NCBI GenBank assembly: GCA_030248215.1
Contig: JASANG010001325.1
Span: 1-64,000, forward strand
Direction of reading: 5' to 3'
Source of the DNA: Enoplolaimus lenunculus
Lineage: Eukaryota; Nematoda; Enoplea; Enoplida; Thoracostomopsidae
Length of the DNA: 64,000 nucleotides
Shown: piece after piece, positions 63,601-64,000 of the stretch
Numbering within the stretch: position 1 is the stretch's first letter
Layout of the letters: each line of letters starts with the position of its first letter
Notes under the pieces: generated by a model
Seen by the model: the letters and a program-made list of their open reading frames with translations, nothing else
Databases searched by the model: none
Told to the model about the DNA's origin: nothing
Position numbers and translations under genes: made by a program

Positions 63601-64000
63601 TGGCTATACACCTGCAAACCTTCCTGCTGAGCGCAAGTCACAGGCGTCTACTTATATACAATGCGGGTTTTCAGGTGAAGTGGCAGATCCTACCTCAGTC
63701 GACAATATGCTGCTAATGCCCGGATATTATACAAAAATCAAAATTGAACCCAAACGTACTCGACTTAACAACATCACCATGGGAAAATCAAATCAACGAT
63801 GTAGCAGTAAATTCCGACCGCTTACAGTAATCAATTTAGAAACTGCGCAAGCAACAGCTGCCGGCGAAGCAAACATAACGTATACCCAGAGTGCATGCGA
63901 ATTCGACTGTCTTCAAACGTTGCTATATACTCACTGCAATTGTGTCCTACCAACGGATGAGACTTTTTTGCATAATAGCTATAAATCAGCTGAAATGTGC
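57607..64000 (+). CDS. DEG/ENaC-family cation channel, 5' part (truncated by window end)
   Basis: Three exons are seen: 57607-58160 (donor near 58160), 59835-60278 and 63675 to the window end. This family forms trimeric, amiloride-sensitive sodium channels with two membrane helices and a large cysteine-rich ectodomain. Exon 1 has a polar N terminus, the gating His-Gly in DVHGLHQI, a first membrane helix about TVWISVLVLAACILVGN, and then FPTLYVCPYN, the usual post-helix block. Exon 2 has SCTFAGKSISC and a DYGKCF tract, followed by GMGLSLMFD. Exon 3 has MLLMPGYYTKI, then C-x3-C and CNCVLP cysteine spacings. Exon 1 can end in phase 1 at a GTAAGG donor, matching the acceptor at 59834; a longer exon 2 beginning near 59722 is possible. 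The second membrane helix and C terminus lie beyond the window. Subfamily and ion selectivity cannot be told. Confidence 0.9.
58215..59415. mobile_element. 1.2-kb non-autonomous hAT element in channel intron 1
   Basis: Ends CAGGGTTGGAACTGGCCC and 'gaccggttccaaccctg' are flanked by 'actccagt' (58207-58214) and 'acttcagt' (59416-59423), seven of eight bases matching. Inside, 58859-59280 is a nested, separately inverted segment full of 'gcgcgggtatacccg' motifs, probably a second element. No transposase frame is seen. Confidence 0.75.
59537..59700. repeat. TTAGGC-like repeat with CCGCCCCT end
   Basis: 'cctaagcctaagcctaagcc' and variants run from 59540 to 59620, followed by 'gtcccacagaaaaaacgttc' and 'cgcccctgaactttttacat', the right end of the family at 30733-30901. 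It stands 130-300 bp before exon 2 of the channel gene. Confidence 0.6.
60795..61064 (-). pseudogene. Broken OTU-like protease fragment
   Basis: On the minus strand inside channel intron 2, one frame reads MKGDGACFIRCISYCITG, which matches the OTU cysteine-protease signature (GDGxCLFRAxSY, with catalytic Asp and Cys). A second tract similar to the next OTU helices, with DLRDCLEAFIDKDI, follows in a different frame. No splice sites explain the change of frame and the C-terminal His block is absent. It is a fragment or pseudogene; whether it came from a host gene or a mobile element cannot be told. Confidence 0.5.
61218..61658 (-). mobile_element. MITE 'A', fourth copy
   Basis: Begins CTGTAGAGACCCGAATAAGA after TA at 61216-61217 and ends in a damaged 'ccctcttattctgttcca' with a short local duplication of 'cccccctcttatt'. 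About 440 bp, same orientation as 33464-33888. It lies in intron 2 of the channel gene. Confidence 0.7.
62376..62450. repeat. AAC/AAT microsatellite
   Basis: 'caacaacaacaataataata' passes into further 'aataataat' and 'aacaacaa' units for about 75 bp within intron 2 of the channel gene. Confidence 0.85.
62551..62896 (-). repeat. Single tRNA-like repeat with internal 78-bp duplication
   Basis: A reverse copy of the unit at 25528-26063, beginning 'aaccctttatcacatgaat'. The segment 'ggtgatttagtactatgtat' onward to 'gtatatacactgcg' is present twice in a row, near 62699-62777 and 62778-62855, with few or no mismatches. Confidence 0.7.

Overview
The window is eukaryotic and looks like a compact-gene, repeat-swamped, AT-rich invertebrate genome. 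Coding sequence sits in short exons (about 60-330 bp, with one of about 645 bp) joined by GT-AG introns of roughly 50 bp to more than 3 kb, and the recognisable proteins are animal-type (a DEG/ENaC channel, malic enzyme, GET4). A phylum cannot be fixed from the sequence. Short tracts of TTAGGC, the nematode telomere hexamer, occur inside a dispersed repeat, which is at most a weak hint of a nematode. I saw no retroviral, LTR or Polinton-type element.

Layout. 1-3.9 kb: non-coding, repeat-derived DNA with a striking array of four hairpins near 0.43-0.58 kb. 3.9-11.9 kb (minus) and 15.2-22.3 kb (plus): two head-to-head paralogous genes, each encoding a NADAR (YbiA/RibX-type) domain protein; exons of 143, 60 and 230 bp are the same size in both. 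Their introns and the 3.25-kb divergent spacer are full of short non-autonomous DNA transposons and tRNA-derived repeats. 22.3-26.4 kb: no confident gene; tRNA-like repeats at 25.5-26.1 kb. 26.45-33.89 kb: a 7.4-kb DNA transposon with about 1.65-kb inverted arms, each ending in a copy of a 425-bp MITE, around a decayed C2H2-finger transposase-like gene and two further exons. 34-38.2 kb: repeats, including an 840-bp hAT-type element with a perfect 8-bp target duplication.

38.2-44.3 kb (minus): a complete 13-exon malic enzyme. 47.5-51.6 kb (minus): GET4, three exons. 51.6-55.6 kb: a cluster of tRNA-derived repeats. 55.6-56.9 kb (minus): unrecognised exons with consistent splice sites. 57.6-64.0 kb (plus): the 5' part of a DEG/ENaC channel gene running off the end of the window; its introns hold a 1.2-kb hAT element, a broken OTU-like fragment on the opposite strand, another MITE and another tRNA-like repeat.

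Functionally the genes are unrelated housekeeping or membrane genes (malate decarboxylation, tail-anchored protein targeting, a cation channel). The exception is the NADAR pair, a local inverted duplication likely acting in ADP-ribose chemistry. The most distinctive biology is in the NADAR pair, the hairpin array and the layered, partly composite transposon landscape. All exon boundaries were worked out by eye from reading frame, splice dinucleotides and family alignment from memory, not by computation.
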